From Nocardia tengchongensis (GTDB lineage: Bacteria > Actinomycetota > Actinomycetes > Mycobacteriales > Mycobacteriaceae): a DNA stretch of 64,000 bases. The notes beneath the pieces were generated by a model. The model searched no databases. It saw nothing but the letters and a program-made list of their open reading frames with translations, and was not told the origin of the DNA. Below, one piece after another: positions 29,743 to 37,293 of the stretch. A program made the position numbers and the translations under genes. The stretch is from NCBI RefSeq assembly GCF_018362975.1, contig NZ_CP074371.1, positions 868,001 to 932,000 of the forward strand, written 5' to 3'. Position 1 is the stretch's first letter. Every line of letters begins with the position of its first letter.

Positions 29743-29771
29743 TTGAACGGAATGATCCGTTCCGTTATGGT
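29743..29771 (+). promoter_or_regulatory. Sigma-70-type promoter of the epoxide hydrolase gene
   Basis: TTGAAC (29743-29748) and TATGGT (29766-29771) are separated by exactly 17 bases. Operator 1 covers the -35 box and spacer; operator 2 lies just after the -10 box. Confidence 0.65.
29745..29762. promoter_or_regulatory. TetR operator 1
   Basis: GAACGGA-ATGA-TCCGTTC, a perfect 7-4-7 palindrome overlapping the -35 box of the hydrolase promoter. Confidence 0.75.
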
Positions 29772-29778
29772 TTAAACA

Positions 29779-29796
29779 GAACGAAGCATTCCGTTC
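29779..29796. promoter_or_regulatory. TetR operator 2
   Basis: GAACGAA-GCAT-TCCGTTC, the same 7-4-7 design with one arm mismatch, centred 34 bp after operator 1, in the expected transcript start region. Confidence 0.75.
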
Positions 29797-29812
29797 CAAC
29801 AAGGAGAGAATG

Positions 29813-30964
29813 ATGAACGCCCAGCAGACCGCCGCCATCCGCCCCTTCCGCATCGACGTCCCGCAGGCCCAGCTGGACGAGCTGGCCGACCGGCTGCGCA
29901 AGACGCTGTGGCCCAACGAGCTCCCCGGTGTCGCCGACGCCTACGGCGTCACCAACGACCGCGTCAGCGGCCTGGCGAAGTACTGGCTGGAGGAATTCGA
30001 CTGGCGGGCGCTCGAGGCCCGGCTCAACGCCTACCCGCAGTTCACCACCGAGATCGACGGCGAGGACATCCACTTCCTGCACGTGCGCTCGTCCCGGGCG
30101 GACGCCACCCCGGTCGTCCTCACCCACGGCTGGCCCGGCTCGGTCCTGGAATACCTGGACGTGATCGCCCCGCTCACCGAGCCCGAGGACGCCGCGTCGC
30201 CCGCCTTCCACGTGGTCATCCCGTCCCTGCCGGGCTTCGGCTTCTCCGGCCCGACCCGCTCCATGGGCTGGAGCCGCTACCGCACCGCCCGCGCCTGGGT
30301 GGAGCTGATGAACCGGCTCGGGTACCAGCGTTTCGGCGCGATCGGCAATGACGGCGGCTCGATGGTCTCCCCGGAGATCGGCCGTATCGCACCTGACCAG
30401 GTGCTCGGAGTCCATGTGACGCAGCTGTTCTCGTTCCCGTCCGGCGATCCGTCCGAGATGGCCGGGCTGTCCGAGGAGGACCTGGCCGGGCTGGCTCATC
30501 TGCAGTGGTTCTACGAGAACAAGATGGCGTTCAACACCTTGCACAGCCAGCAGCCGCACACCCTCGCCTTCGCGCTCGCGGATTCGCCGGCGGGCCTGCT
30601 GGGCTGGAACGCGCAACTCTTCAGCGAGGGCCTGGACGCGGAGTTCGTGATCGGCAATACCGCCATCTACTGGCTGACCGGCACCACCGGATCGGCGCTG
30701 CGCTTCTACTACGAGGACGCGCACGCCGAGCAGCCGGAGGGCCCGACCACGGTCCCGACCGGGCTGGCCATGTTCAAGGGCGATTTCCAGTCCATCCGCC
30801 GATTCGCGGAGCGGGATCACAAGAACATCGTGAGCTGGCATGCGTACGACGTGAATTCGTCCACGTCGACGAGCGCGAACGACGCGGCCGGGCACTACGC
30901 CGCGCACGAGGCGACCGACGTCCTGGTCGCCGACATCCGCGAATTCTTCGCCGGTCTGCGCTGA
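29813..30964 (+). CDS. Epoxide hydrolase with EHN domain
   Basis: 383 residues. The N-terminal EHN domain (about 8-110) precedes an alpha/beta-hydrolase core with the oxyanion block HGWPGS, the nucleophile Asp in IGNDGGS and a late His in GHYAAHEATD. The usual nucleophile context is GGDWG, so GNDGG is a variant worth noting. It would add water to an epoxide, perhaps detoxifying a reactive compound. ATG at 29813 is preferred over 29810 because of its 6-base distance from GGAG. Confidence 0.87.
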   Translation: MNAQQTAAIRPFRIDVPQAQLDELADRLRKTLWPNELPGVADAYGVTNDRVSGLAKYWLEEFDWRALEARLNAYPQFTTEIDGEDIHFLHVRSSRADATPVVLTHGWPGSVLEYLDVIAPLTEPEDAASPAFHVVIPSLPGFGFSGPTRSMGWSRYRTARAWVELMNRLGYQRFGAIGNDGGSMVSPEIGRIAPDQVLGVHVTQLFSFPSGDPSEMAGLSEEDLAGLAHLQWFYENKMAFNTLHSQQPHTLAFALADSPAGLLGWNAQLFSEGLDAEFVIGNTAIYWLTGTTGSALRFYYEDAHAEQPEGPTTVPTGLAMFKGDFQSIRRFAERDHKNIVSWHAYDVNSSTSTSANDAAGHYAAHEATDVLVADIREFFAGLR

Positions 30965-30970
30965 TTCACC

Positions 30971-31009
30971 GCGTCGGGCCCGCACCCCGTCGGGTTGCGG
31001 GCCCGACGC
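30971..31009 (+). terminator. Terminator of the epoxide hydrolase gene
   Basis: GCGTCGGGCCCGCA (30971-30984) pairs perfectly over 14 bp with TGCGGGCCCGACGC (30996-31009); loop of 11. Confidence 0.8.
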
Positions 31010-31119
31010 ATGCCTGGACCCTCCCGCATGTCCGCGAGACGCGCGGCGATGGTCCGCGGCGGCTCCGGTTGATGTACTGAATTCACCTTCGCAACAACGA
31101 ATAACACGAGGTGAGAGAC

Positions 31120-31743
31120 ATGAACGTCGCCATTTTCGGAGCCACCGGGACCATCGGCCGCCACGTGGTCACGCAGGCCCTCGCGGCCGGCCACCAGGTC
31201 ACCGTGCTGGTGCGGGACCCCGCCAAACTGACCGTCACGCACGAGCGGCTGCGCGCCGTGACCGGGGACGTGCTGGACCCGGCGGCCGTGGAGCGCACCG
31301 TCATCGGACAGGATGCGGTCATCGTGGCGCTGGGCGCGGGCCGCAAGGGCGTGGTGCGCGCCGAGGGCACCCGCCTGATCATCGAGGCCATGAACCGCAC
31401 CGGGGTGAAGCGGCTGATCTGCCAGTCCACGCTGGGCGTCGGCGACAGCCGCGGCAATCTGAACTTCGTCTGGAAGTACGTCATGTTCGGCATGCTGCTG
31501 CGGCCGGCGTTCGCCGATCACGTGCGCCAGGAGGAGTACGTGCTGGCCTGCGACCTGGACTGGACCATCGTGCGGCCCAGCGCCTTCACCGACGGACCGG
31601 CCACCGGCGACTACCGCCGGGACTTCCCCGGCACGGAAACCGGTCTGTCGCTGAAGATCTCGCGCGCCGACGTGGCGGGCTTCCTGGTGGAGCAGCTCAC
31701 CGACGGCACGTATGTGCGTCGCACGCCGGGCATTTCGCACTGA
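31120..31743 (+). CDS. NAD(P)-binding NmrA/atypical SDR protein
   Basis: 207 residues. Rossmann start MNVAIFGATGTIGRHV with the GxxGxxG pattern and a cofactor-contacting Arg in VRDPAKL; later CQSTLGVGDS and the segment DWTIVRPSAF are typical of NmrA-like reductases and flavin-reductase-like proteins. Substrate unknown. ATG at 31120 follows GAGGTGAG. Convergent with the GTPase gene, 5 bases apart. Confidence 0.83.
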   Translation: MNVAIFGATGTIGRHVVTQALAAGHQVTVLVRDPAKLTVTHERLRAVTGDVLDPAAVERTVIGQDAVIVALGAGRKGVVRAEGTRLIIEAMNRTGVKRLICQSTLGVGDSRGNLNFVWKYVMFGMLLRPAFADHVRQEEYVLACDLDWTIVRPSAFTDGPATGDYRRDFPGTETGLSLKISRADVAGFLVEQLTDGTYVRRTPGISH

Positions 31744-31748
31744 CCGGG

Positions 31749-32897
31749 TCAGGCGTGCTCGTGCGCTGCACCCCACGACGGGAAGGGGTCCGGGTACCGC
31801 AGCCACGCCTGCGGCCCGGCCTCCAGTTCGGCATCGGTGAGCAGCGCGGCCGTCAGCAGGTCCCGCACGTGCGGGCGATCGAGCTGCACGCCGATGAAGA
31901 CGATCTCCTGACCCGGCGCCAGATCCAGGGCGTCCCAATACGCGCCCGCTTCGAAGGTCAGGTTCGGGCCGGCCTGGGACCAGATGGCGGCCAGCTCGGG
32001 ACGACTGGCCAGCCAGAAGAAGCCCTTGCTGCGCAGCAACCGCTCCAACTGGGACAGGGCCGCGTCGAGGCGCTGCGGATGGAAGGGGCGATCGGCGGTG
32101 AAGGTCAGGCTGCCGATGCCGTACTCCTCCGTCTCGGGAGTGTGCCCGCCCGCCAATTCCTCTGCCCACCCGTCGAATTGGGCGGCCAGGTCCGGGTCGT
32201 AGCGGCCGGTGCCGAGCACTTCGGCGAGGTCGACCACGCCGTGCGCGGATCGCACGATGCGCGCGCCCGGATTCAATTGCCGGACGGTCGCTTCGACGGT
32301 GCCCGCGGCGTTCGCGCTCACCAGGTCGGTCTTGTTGAGCACCAGCACATTCGCGAACTCGACCTGTTCGATGAGCAGGTCGGCGATGGTGCGCACGTCG
32401 CCCGCCCCGGCCTGCAGGTTCCGTTCGGCCAGCGCCTGCCCCTTGACCACTTCGGCGAGGAAGGTGGAGCAGTCGACGACGGTCACCATGGTGTCCAGTC
32501 GCGCCAGCTCGCCGAGCCGGAAGCCGTCCTCGAACTCCCACTCGAAGGTCGCCGCCACCGGCATGGGTTCGGAGATGCCGGTGGATTCGATGACCAGCTG
32601 GTCGAAACGGCCCTCCCGGGCGAGCTTGCCGACCGATTCGATGAGGTCCTCGCGCAGCGTGCAGCAGATGCAGCCGTTGGTGAGTTCGACCAGCTTCTCC
32701 TCGGTCCGGTCCAGGTGCCCCTGACCCGCGACCAGGGCCGCGTCGATGTTCACCTCGCTCATGTCGTTGACGATGACCGCCACTCGGCGGCCTTCCCGGT
32801 TGGCCAGGATGTGGTTGAGCAGGGTCGTCTTGCCCGCGCCGAGGAAGCCGGACAGCACGGTCACGGGCAGTGGCTGGGTCTGCGGATCCGAAGTCAT
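31749..32897 (-). CDS. COG0523/CobW-family GTPase, probable zinc metallochaperone
   Basis: 382 residues. Walker [12 protein letters not shown], the metal-binding CxCC motif in [11 protein letters not shown], a GTPase NKTD motif (LVLNKTDLV), and a C-terminal CobW_C domain. The family delivers metals to target proteins. The start is set at ATG 32897, giving a family-like N-terminus ([11 protein letters not shown] near residue 12); the ATG at 32921 would put the Zur-like box inside the gene. The Zur-like palindrome directly upstream points to induction in zinc shortage, as for YciC/ZNG1-type members. Confidence 0.9.
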   Translation of the reverse strand: MTSDPQTQPLPVTVLSGFLGAGKTTLLNHILANREGRRVAVIVNDMSEVNIDAALVAGQGHLDRTEEKLVELTNGCICCTLREDLIESVGKLAREGRFDQLVIESTGISEPMPVAATFEWEFEDGFRLGELARLDTMVTVVDCSTFLAEVVKGQALAERNLQAGAGDVRTIADLLIEQVEFANVLVLNKTDLVSANAAGTVEATVRQLNPGARIVRSAHGVVDLAEVLGTGRYDPDLAAQFDGWAEELAGGHTPETEEYGIGSLTFTADRPFHPQRLDAALSQLERLLRSKGFFWLASRPELAAIWSQAGPNLTFEAGAYWDALDLAPGQEIVFIGVQLDRPHVRDLLTAALLTDAELEAGPQAWLRYPDPFPSWGAAHEHA

Positions 32898-32905
32898 GGC
32901 ATTAA

Positions 32906-32920
32906 TGATAACGGTTTTCA
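32906..32920. promoter_or_regulatory. Zur-like box upstream of the COG0523 GTPase gene
   Basis: TGATAAC-G-GTTTTCA, a 15-bp palindrome with one mismatch, close to the zinc-uptake-regulator consensus of actinobacteria (TGAnAAnnnTTnTCA). It ends 9 bases before the chosen ATG, and TATCAT on the minus strand inside it may be the -10 box. Confidence 0.7.
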
Positions 32921-32953
32921 TTTGCAGACTCGGGTTCGGTGCCCGCGAAATGC

Positions 32954-32989
32954 GAAACGCCCGGCCGGAAGAGTCCGGCCGGGCGTTTC
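32954..32989 (-). terminator. Strong terminator of the Ig-repeat gene
   Basis: GAAACGCCCGGCCGGA (32954-32969) and TCCGGCCGGGCGTTTC (32974-32989) form a perfect 16-bp stem, loop AGAG, 26 bases beyond the stop at 33016. Confidence 0.88.
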
Positions 32990-33015
32990 AGCGTTCACTC
33001 ATTGATCCCGTTCGA

Positions 33016-34769
33016 TCACTTACCCAGGGAGCCCGTTCCCAGACCGGGCAGGCCGAAGGAGCCGCCGCCACCGCCGGGCGTGGTGGCGTCCTTGACGTTC
33101 AGGGTCGACGCCGCCGACGTCGAGCCCTTGTAGCCGGTACCGCCGGTGTAGACGGCGGTGATCACCCGATTGCCGGTCTGACCCACGGTGTACTGCAGGG
33201 TCGCCTTGCCGTTGACCACGGTGACCGCGTCGCCGATCGGCGTGCCGCCGTCCATGAATCGCACGGTGCCGGAGGTGACGGCCGCACCCGCATCGGTCTT
33301 GACCTCGGCGGTGAAGGCCACCGCGTCACCCTTGGTGGCCGTGGCCGGAACCGTCAGGGTGGTGACCGTGTTCAGCTCGACCGGAGCCGGATCGCTGACG
33401 GTGACGGTGGTGGGGCCGCCGGTGGACGGGTTGAAGCCGTCCGCGCCGGAGTACACCGCCGAAATCGCGTGGGAGCCCGCGGCATTGAAGGTGTAGGTCA
33501 GCTTCGCGCCGCCGGAGGCGAGGGCGATCGGGCCGCCGATATCGGTGCCGCCGTCCTTGAACTGCACGGTGCCGGCCGTCGCGGGGACATTGCCCGGGCC
33601 GTTCACGGTGGCCCACAGATCCACGGACTGACCGGTCGTCGCGGTGCTCGGGATGTTCATCGTGGTGGTGGTGTCGACGATCGCGGCCGTGACGTTGACG
33701 ACCGAGGCGGCCGACGTGGACGGCTGGTTCTTCGAGTCACCGCTGTAGACGGCGGTGATGGAATGCGCGCCGGCGGTGGTGAAGGTCTGCGAGAGGGTCG
33801 CGGTGCCGTTGTTCAGCGGTACGGCCGCACCGAGATCGGTGTTGCCGTCCTTGAACTGGACGGTGCCGGTCGCGGCGGCCGGGGCCACCGCGGCGCTCAG
33901 CGTGACGGCCTGACCGGTGGTGGCGGTCGCGGGAGCGGTGAGCGTGGTCGTGGTGTTGTTGTTCACCGGACCGGTGACGGTGATGGTGGCCAGCGGGCCC
34001 GCACCGGCATTGAGGGTGCTCTTGTCATCACTGGGGATGCAGCGGGTCGGGGCCCACTGGGTGCCCAGCAGCGAGGCCTTGGCCAGCGAGGTGCTGAAGT
34101 TCTGGTCGTTGCCGTAGTTGGCGGCGCTGCCCGCGGTCCGCACCTTCGGGGTGATGACACCGGCCGCGACGGCGGTGACGGTGATGTCGACGGCGGGCAG
34201 CCGGTAGAAGGAGTCGCCCGCGGAGTTGGCGCTGCCGTCGATGTTCTTCTTCAGTTTCGGCGCGCGGATGCCACCCTCGGAGTTGGTGCTGCTGGTCGGG
34301 CTGTTGCCGACGACCTCGTTGTTGCCCGACAGCCGCACGATCGTGCCCGCCGCGTTGTCCACGGTGCCGGAGTCGTTGACGCGCAGCACGTTCGGGGCCA
34401 CGTTGTCGATGTTCACGGCGGTGCCGGCACGACGGCCGCGCTCACGAAGACCGTGTTGTCGGGGATGGCGTAGTCGTACTTGATCCGCGACAGGTTCGTG
34501 GTGGTCGCGCCGGAGTCCTTGTCCGGGTACGAGGACACGTTGGGCTGGATCCGGTAGGTGAAGGTATCCCCCGCCGCGACCGAGGCGGGTGCGGTGACGC
34601 TCATGGTGGCGGCGACGGACTTGTCGACCGTGATGATCGATTTCGCCTGGCACGAGCTGGTGAAGCTGGTGTCGCCGGCGCTCGCCTGGCCGGGGGTGAG
34701 CAGTATCCCGGCAATCATGGCCGCGCCGGTGACGGGCGCGACGGCGAGCCGCTTGGTCGAATGGTTCAC
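33016..34769 (-). pseudogene. Secreted Ig-like repeat protein, broken by a one-base shift near 34425
   Basis: The gene reads as two overlapping frames. From ATG 34769 comes a signal peptide (cleavage near GQASA) and an N-terminal domain of about 115 residues that stops at 34413. The rest, from GTAVNIDNVAPNV on, is open in the next frame to 33016 and holds three or four Big/Ig-like repeats of about 90 residues (each with VQFKDG or VRFMDG and a closing AVYSG/AVYTG) and a Gly-rich tail. Restoring one G at GTGCCGGCAC (34421-34430) gives VVPGTAVNI and one protein of about 584 residues. No sortase motif. Either a true mutation or a sequence error; function probably cell-surface adhesion or structure. 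Confidence 0.8.
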
Positions 34770-34958
34770 GGGGACTCCTAACGCCCGGCTACAGCGATGG
34801 AACCGGACAAATCGATCGAATCGCCGCCAGTATGCACGGTATGACTAGAACATGTTTCACTTTTGATCATTTCATTCGGAAATAAGTTTCGAGCGCGTCC
34901 GAACCCGCCGCGGAGGATGCCCAACCGGGTCGATCCGGCTGTCGGTAGGGTCTGTGAC

Positions 34959-35810
34959 GTGCAGTTCCTACCGCTTGCCCCGAATGGCTCCACCCCGGTT
35001 CGCGCCCTCACCATCGCGGGCACCGACTCCGGCGGCGGCGCGGGCATCCAGGCCGACTCCCGCACCATGGCCCTGTGCGGCGTGCACGCCTGCGTCGCGG
35101 TGGCCGCGGTGACCGTGCAGAACACCCTCGGCGTCAGCGGCTTCCACGAGATTCCGCCGCAGATCGTGGCCGACCAGGTGCGAACCGTGGTGGGCGACAT
35201 CGGGATCGGCGCGGCCAAGACCGGCATGCTGGCCTCCACCGCCATCATCGAGGCCGTCGCGGGCGTGTGCCGCGAGGTCGGCATCGGACGCCAGGGCAGC
35301 ATCCCGCTGGTGGTGGATCCGGTCGCGGCCTCCATGCACGGCGACGCCCTGCTGCACGCCGAGGCCCTGGACGCGGTGCGGCACACCCTGATTCCGCTGG
35401 CCACCGTGGTCACCCCGAACCTGGACGAGGTCCGGCTCATCACCGGCATCGACGTGGTCGACGACGGCTCGGCCCGCAAGGCCGCCGAGGCGCTGATCGC
35501 GCTGGGCCCGCAGTGGGCCATCGTCAAGGGCGGGCACCTGCGCACCTCCGAGCAGTCCACCGACCTGCTCTTCGACGGCGACACCTTCCACGAGCTCCCG
35601 GCCCGGCGACTGACCACCGGCAACGACCACGGCGGCGGCGACACCCTGGCCGCGGCCATCTGCTGCGCGCTCGCCCACAGGTACTCGGTGCCCGACGCGG
35701 TCGCCTTCGCCAAGGAGTGGACCTTCCGCTGTCTGGAAGCCTCCTACGACCTGGGCGGGGGACACGGACCGGTCTCCCCGTTGTGGCGGCTGCAACTCGA
35801 CGGGCAATAG
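34959..35810 (+). CDS. thiD: Hydroxymethylpyrimidine/phosphomethylpyrimidine kinase
   Basis: 283 residues. Phosphorylates the thiamine pyrimidine twice. Seen: TIAGTDSGGGAGIQAD at the start, the segment VVDPVAASMHG, and the C-terminal anion hole NDHGGGDTLAAA, where Asp228 replaces the Cys of the usual GTGC. GTG at 34959 follows GGTAGGG; the longer frame lacks support. No TPP riboswitch is visible in its leader, unlike thiC. Monocistronic. Confidence 0.93.
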   Translation: MQFLPLAPNGSTPVRALTIAGTDSGGGAGIQADSRTMALCGVHACVAVAAVTVQNTLGVSGFHEIPPQIVADQVRTVVGDIGIGAAKTGMLASTAIIEAVAGVCREVGIGRQGSIPLVVDPVAASMHGDALLHAEALDAVRHTLIPLATVVTPNLDEVRLITGIDVVDDGSARKAAEALIALGPQWAIVKGGHLRTSEQSTDLLFDGDTFHELPARRLTTGNDHGGGDTLAAAICCALAHRYSVPDAVAFAKEWTFRCLEASYDLGGGHGPVSPLWRLQLDGQ

Positions 35811-35887
35811 CACACCGGTCACTGCTCCCAGGAACCTCCCAGGCAGGGCGCAGACTGATGTGAGTCTGGTGATCGAGATTGGTCACC

Positions 35888-37132
35888 ATGAACGACACCG
35901 TGACCGCCGTCCGGGCGGCGGAATCCGCAAAGGCAGTGACCGCGCCCGTGGTGGACGTGGTCGTTCCGGTCTACAACGAAGAGGTCGACCTCGGCCCGTG
36001 CGTGCGCCGGCTGCACGCCTTCCTCACCCTGAGCTTCCCGTTCACGGCGCGGATCACCATCGCCGACAACGCCTCCACCGACTCCACCCTCGAGGTGGCG
36101 CGGCAGCTGGCCGCTCAGCTCGACGGCGTCCGGGTGGTGCACCTGGACCGCAAGGGCCGTGGGCGGGCGCTGCGCGAGGTATGGCAGGCCTCCGACGCGC
36201 AGGTCGTCGCCTACATGGACGTGGACCTCTCCACCGATCTGAACGCGCTGCTCCCGCTGGTCGCGCCGCTGGTGTCGGGGCACTCCGACGTGGCCATCGG
36301 CACCCGGCTGGCCTCCTCCTCGCGAGTGGTGCGCGGACCCAAGCGCGAGATCATCTCCCGCTGCTACAACCTCATCCTGCGCACCTCGCTGCAGGCCAAG
36401 TTCTCCGACGCGCAGTGCGGTTTCAAGGCCATGCGCTCGCAGGTGGCGAAGCTGGTGCTGCCGCTGGTCGAGGACGGCGAATGGTTCTTCGACACCGAAC
36501 TGCTGGTGCTGGCCGAACGCATCGGGCTACGCATCCACGAGGTGCCGGTGGACTGGATCGACGACCCGGACTCCCGCGTGGACATCGTCGACACCGCCCG
36601 CAAGGACCTGCAGGGCATCTGGCGGGTCGGGCGCGCGCTGACCAGCGGGCGGCTGCCGATCAACGAGCTGCGGGCCGCGATCGGGCGGGAACCGCTGGTC
36701 GAGGGCGTGCCGCTGGGCATGGTCGGGCAGCTGGTGCGGTTCGGCATCGTCGGCGTCACCTCGACCCTGGCCTACCTGCTGCTCTACGTTGTGCTGCAAG
36801 GGATCACGGGCGCGCAGGCCGCCAACTTCCTGGCGCTGCTGATCACCGCGGTCGGCAATACCGCCGCCAACCGCGCCTTCACCTTCGGGGTGCGCGGGTC
36901 CAATCAGGCGGTGTCACACCACTTCCAGGGGCTGATCATCTTCGGCGTCGGACTGGCGCTGACCTCCGGTTCCCTGTTCGCACTGCACCATTGGGCGCCG
37001 GATGCGGCCGTCCACCTGGAACTGCTGGTGCTGGTGGTCGCCAATCTGGTCGCCACGCTGCTGCGGTTCGTCGGCCTGCGCTGGGTGTTCCGCAACGCGG
37101 GAAAGCATCCCGCTCCCGAGGCTGCCCGGTGA
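35888..37132 (+). CDS. Glycosyltransferase family 2 fused to a GtrA domain
   Basis: 414 residues. Residues about 20-250 are a GT2 domain of the polyprenyl-phosphate sugar synthase type (VVVPVYNEEVDLG, the DVDLSTD metal site, CGFKAMRS). Residues about 280-405 are GtrA with four membrane helices (LVRFGIVGVTSTLAYLLL at its start), a proposed flippase of lipid-linked sugars. It would charge polyprenyl phosphate with a sugar and help move it outward. ATG 35888; an upstream TTG is less likely. The stop overlaps the next GTG, and an ArnT-like transferase follows, which fits as the user of the product. Confidence 0.9.
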   Translation: MNDTVTAVRAAESAKAVTAPVVDVVVPVYNEEVDLGPCVRRLHAFLTLSFPFTARITIADNASTDSTLEVARQLAAQLDGVRVVHLDRKGRGRALREVWQASDAQVVAYMDVDLSTDLNALLPLVAPLVSGHSDVAIGTRLASSSRVVRGPKREIISRCYNLILRTSLQAKFSDAQCGFKAMRSQVAKLVLPLVEDGEWFFDTELLVLAERIGLRIHEVPVDWIDDPDSRVDIVDTARKDLQGIWRVGRALTSGRLPINELRAAIGREPLVEGVPLGMVGQLVRFGIVGVTSTLAYLLLYVVLQGITGAQAANFLALLITAVGNTAANRAFTFGVRGSNQAVSHHFQGLIIFGVGLALTSGSLFALHHWAPDAAVHLELLVLVVANLVATLLRFVGLRWVFRNAGKHPAPEAAR

Positions 37133-37293
37133 CGATCATCGACCCGGCGCCGCAGGCGCTTCCAGGCGACGGCTTCCAGCTCGTAGCGGTCGACTTCCCC
37201 GGCCGCTGCCACCTCGAGCACGGTGAGCTGCCCGCCTGGGCCATCCCCTCCGACCATCCGACGGAACGACCCTGCCGAGGAGGCGACCGATGA
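37129..37293 (+). CDS. Small ORF coupled between two glycosyltransferase genes
   Basis: 54 residues in the 157 bases between the GT2-GtrA and ArnT-like genes. GTG overlaps the upstream stop (GTGA), its own stop overlaps the downstream ATG (ATGA), and GAGG lies 7 bases before the GTG, so all three would be translationally coupled. The peptide starts TIIDPAPQALPGDGFQLV and contains two Cys; no membrane segment, no family recognised. It may be a real subunit or only a coupling device. Confidence 0.45.
   Translation: MTIIDPAPQALPGDGFQLVAVDFPGRCHLEHGELPAWAIPSDHPTERPCRGGDR

Noticed and set aside
33016..34400. DNA repeat array in the Ig-repeat gene
   Set aside because: The repeats are at protein-domain level, about 90 residues each, and diverged in DNA; no CRISPR-like spacer pattern.
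35860..37293. Long overlapping ORF across the GT2-GtrA gene
   Set aside because: Only its last 54 codons, outside the GT2-GtrA gene, have support; the rest is a shadow frame.
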